Below, piece after piece: positions 20,478 through 21,653 of a DNA stretch of 21,653 nucleotides (position 1 is the stretch's first letter; the number at the start of each line of letters is the position of its first letter). The DNA comes from a virus, in IMG/VR virus record IMGVR_UViG_3300021375_000191, positions 1 through 21,653 of that record; one strand, 5' to 3'. The notes under the pieces were generated by a model, which saw only the letters and a program-made list of their open reading frames with translations, was not told the origin of the DNA and ran no database searches. Both the position numbers and the translations under genes were made by a program.

Positions 20478-21653
20478 TTATTTATAGGTAGCCAATATTA
20501 CCGTTTCTGCGTTAAATCTACCATTAAGTTTTGTCTCAGTTGTTTTGAGTAATCCAAACTCTTTTAAAGCTCTAACTTTTGTTGTCTTTTTAAAAGTAGA
20601 TAACTGTTCTTGTGGTTTTCGTAGTGTTTTCTGCAAACTAGTTTCTTCGTTATATTCCAATAACGTTGTACCTCTAACTGCAAATCCATCTGAATCGTTA
20701 GCAACGTATATACCCAGTTTACGATTCTTAGTATTAAAAATAATACATGCTACTGCACCAATAAGTTTTTCTGGTGGTTCACTAGCAATACCATATTCAG
20801 TATCACTCATCTTAAACTTTAACTTTTTAACTTTTTCAGCCACACTCTTTTCTTTAATTTTACGTGGCTTACGTGTTGCTTTGCTTTCTGCAATAACAAT
20901 ATCACATGCATCCATAATTTTCTTATAGATTAGAAGAGCCGCCGCCTTCTGCTTGTTGTCATAATGCTCATATCCTTCAGCAAGTTGAGCCCACATATCT
21001 GCTTCATGTTCATCCATAAGTTTTAGTTGGGTTGCGGTTGGCATATTATTAAGCATTACCATTTCATCATAAGAAGCATCATAAAAATTCTTAATAATCC
21101 GAGCATGATTTGCTTTAGTTCCCTGTCTATTGAATATCTTCAAGGGCTCAAACTTTTTAACAATAGCTGGATCTGGATTAACTAACCATTCATCAACTAG
21201 ACTTTCAATATCATCTGTCATATTCATGGCCGCTTCTCGCATAACTTCTTGAATACTAGGCTTATAAAATCTACCTAATCTTTCCTTTTCAGCGGCTTCA
21301 TGGCGTTCTTTTTCTTCTACAAGTTTAGAACCCCTATCAATAGCTTCTTGAATTGTTTTCTTTAACCAAACAGTAGTAGGTTGCATAGAGCCCATAGTGC
21401 CTGGCATGCTCTCCCAATACTCATTTTCAGCTTCGCAATAATCAGGCATACCTAGTGTTAACAATCTTGAATGAATAGCAACATAGGGAGATATGTGTGG
21501 AGCCGCTTTTAGGCTACGTATATCTTCCTTGGTGTAACCATTAGCAATCATCCAAGTCCATGTATATTGATGATTATCTTTATGACTTGTTAGGGTATAA
21601 TAGTCTTCAATAGCACGGTGCTTAGTTCTATGAAACTTTACTCCATCCCATTT
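20478..21653 (-). CDS. Protein of unknown function, partial (start outside window)
   Basis: 391 codons are open from the window edge to the stop at 20478. An ATG at 21551 exists, but the 34 codons before it (starting KWDGVKFHRTKHRAIEDYYTLT) read like real coding sequence, so the true start lies beyond base 21653. No family is recognised. The visible part has a long charged helical middle (about 85-130 of the visible part, rich in Glu/Lys/Arg) and further helices around residues 200-240. It then has a basic linker (KATRKPRKIKEKSVAEKVKK) and a C-terminal beta-rich domain of about 110 residues (IGAVACIIFNTKNRKLGIYVAN). A DNA-binding or virion role is possible; the sequence gives no decisive motif. 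Confidence 0.7.
   Translation of the reverse strand, partial: KWDGVKFHRTKHRAIEDYYTLTSHKDNHQYTWTWMIANGYTKEDIRSLKAAPHISPYVAIHSRLLTLGMPDYCEAENEYWESMPGTMGSMQPTTVWLKKTIQEAIDRGSKLVEEKERHEAAEKERLGRFYKPSIQEVMREAAMNMTDDIESLVDEWLVNPDPAIVKKFEPLKIFNRQGTKANHARIIKNFYDASYDEMVMLNNMPTATQLKLMDEHEADMWAQLAEGYEHYDNKQKAAALLIYKKIMDACDIVIAESKATRKPRKIKEKSVAEKVKKLKFKMSDTEYGIASEPPEKLIGAVACIIFNTKNRKLGIYVANDSDGFAVRGTTLLEYNEETSLQKTLRKPQEQLSTFKKTTKVRALKEFGLLKTTETKLNGRFNAETVILATYK
20479..20486 (-). promoter_or_regulatory. Perfect TATAAATA late promoter for the radical SAM gene
   Basis: The only full 8-base match to the T4 late consensus in the window. It overlaps the Tyr-Lys-stop codons of the upstream gene (TAT AAA TAA) and ends 5 bases before the ATG, which predicts a leaderless transcript. 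Confidence 0.85.

Noticed and set aside
20545-20928. Plus-strand open frame of 127 codons
   Set aside because: Hydrophobic, Ser/Leu-rich product typical of antisense reading; the minus-strand frame is open for 391 codons.
1-21653. tRNA genes or CRISPR repeats
   Set aside because: No gap is large enough for a cluster, and no cloverleaf-like or regularly spaced repeat was seen.
1-21653. Avoidance of GATC, GANTC or CCWGG
   Set aside because: All three occur in several places in the window, unlike GCWGC.

Overview
The window is an AT-rich block of a T4-like myovirus genome, most like the marine lineages that infect cyanobacteria or SAR11-type bacteria. The evidence is a set of T4 core genes in recognisable form: tail sheath gp18, tail tube gp19, head-completion gp4, small and large terminase gp16/gp17, ssDNA-binding gp32, UvsX, UvsY and probably the start of UvsW. 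The host cannot be fixed from the sequence; no photosynthesis gene, tRNA, integrase, insertion sequence or CRISPR array was seen. Every gene lies on the minus strand, so transcription runs from high to low coordinates. No gene-free stretch exceeds 300 bases.

Region 21653-7860 is the late virion and packaging module. In transcription order it holds an unknown protein that runs off the window edge, a radical SAM protein and its SPASM-like partner in two overlapping frames, a gp13-like neck protein, a dNMP kinase, gp18, a 2OG-Fe(II) oxygenase-like protein, gp19, a second tube-like protein, gp4, gp16, a short protein with a T4-style capsid-targeting N-terminus, a 518-residue acidic protein with a Cys cluster, a 63-residue protein, a QueC-like PP-loop ATPase, and gp17. 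Nine exact ATAAATA boxes (T4 late-promoter type) occur here, each just upstream of a gene, and none was seen in the rest of the window. Rho-independent terminators follow gp18 and the 518-residue protein.

Region 7840-1 begins with a 419-residue protein of unknown function, still under a late box. It then becomes the DNA replication and recombination module: gp32, uvsX, a small acidic protein, uvsY, a glycosyltransferase-like gene, four smaller or unknown genes including an AAA+ ATPase, and the first 38 codons of a UvsW-like helicase. Promoters here are sigma70-like (TTGACA-N16/17-TATAAT-like) upstream of gp32, the 103-residue gene, the AAA+ gene and the helicase. One more of this type drives the dNMP kinase inside the late region. 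The layout suggests that host-type promoters run early and middle functions while a phage late sigma (gp55-type) reads the virion genes.

The most striking observations are these. GCAGC and GCTGC (GCWGC) are completely absent from 21.6 kb, while GCCGC is abundant, which suggests avoidance of a restriction or modification site. Several promoters lie at a fixed distance that places the predicted transcription start on the A of the start codon, which predicts leaderless mRNAs. The radical SAM/SPASM gene is split. The sheath protein carries a large repeat-rich insert. Modification-type enzymes (radical SAM, 2OG oxygenase, PP-loop ATPase) are scattered among the virion genes.
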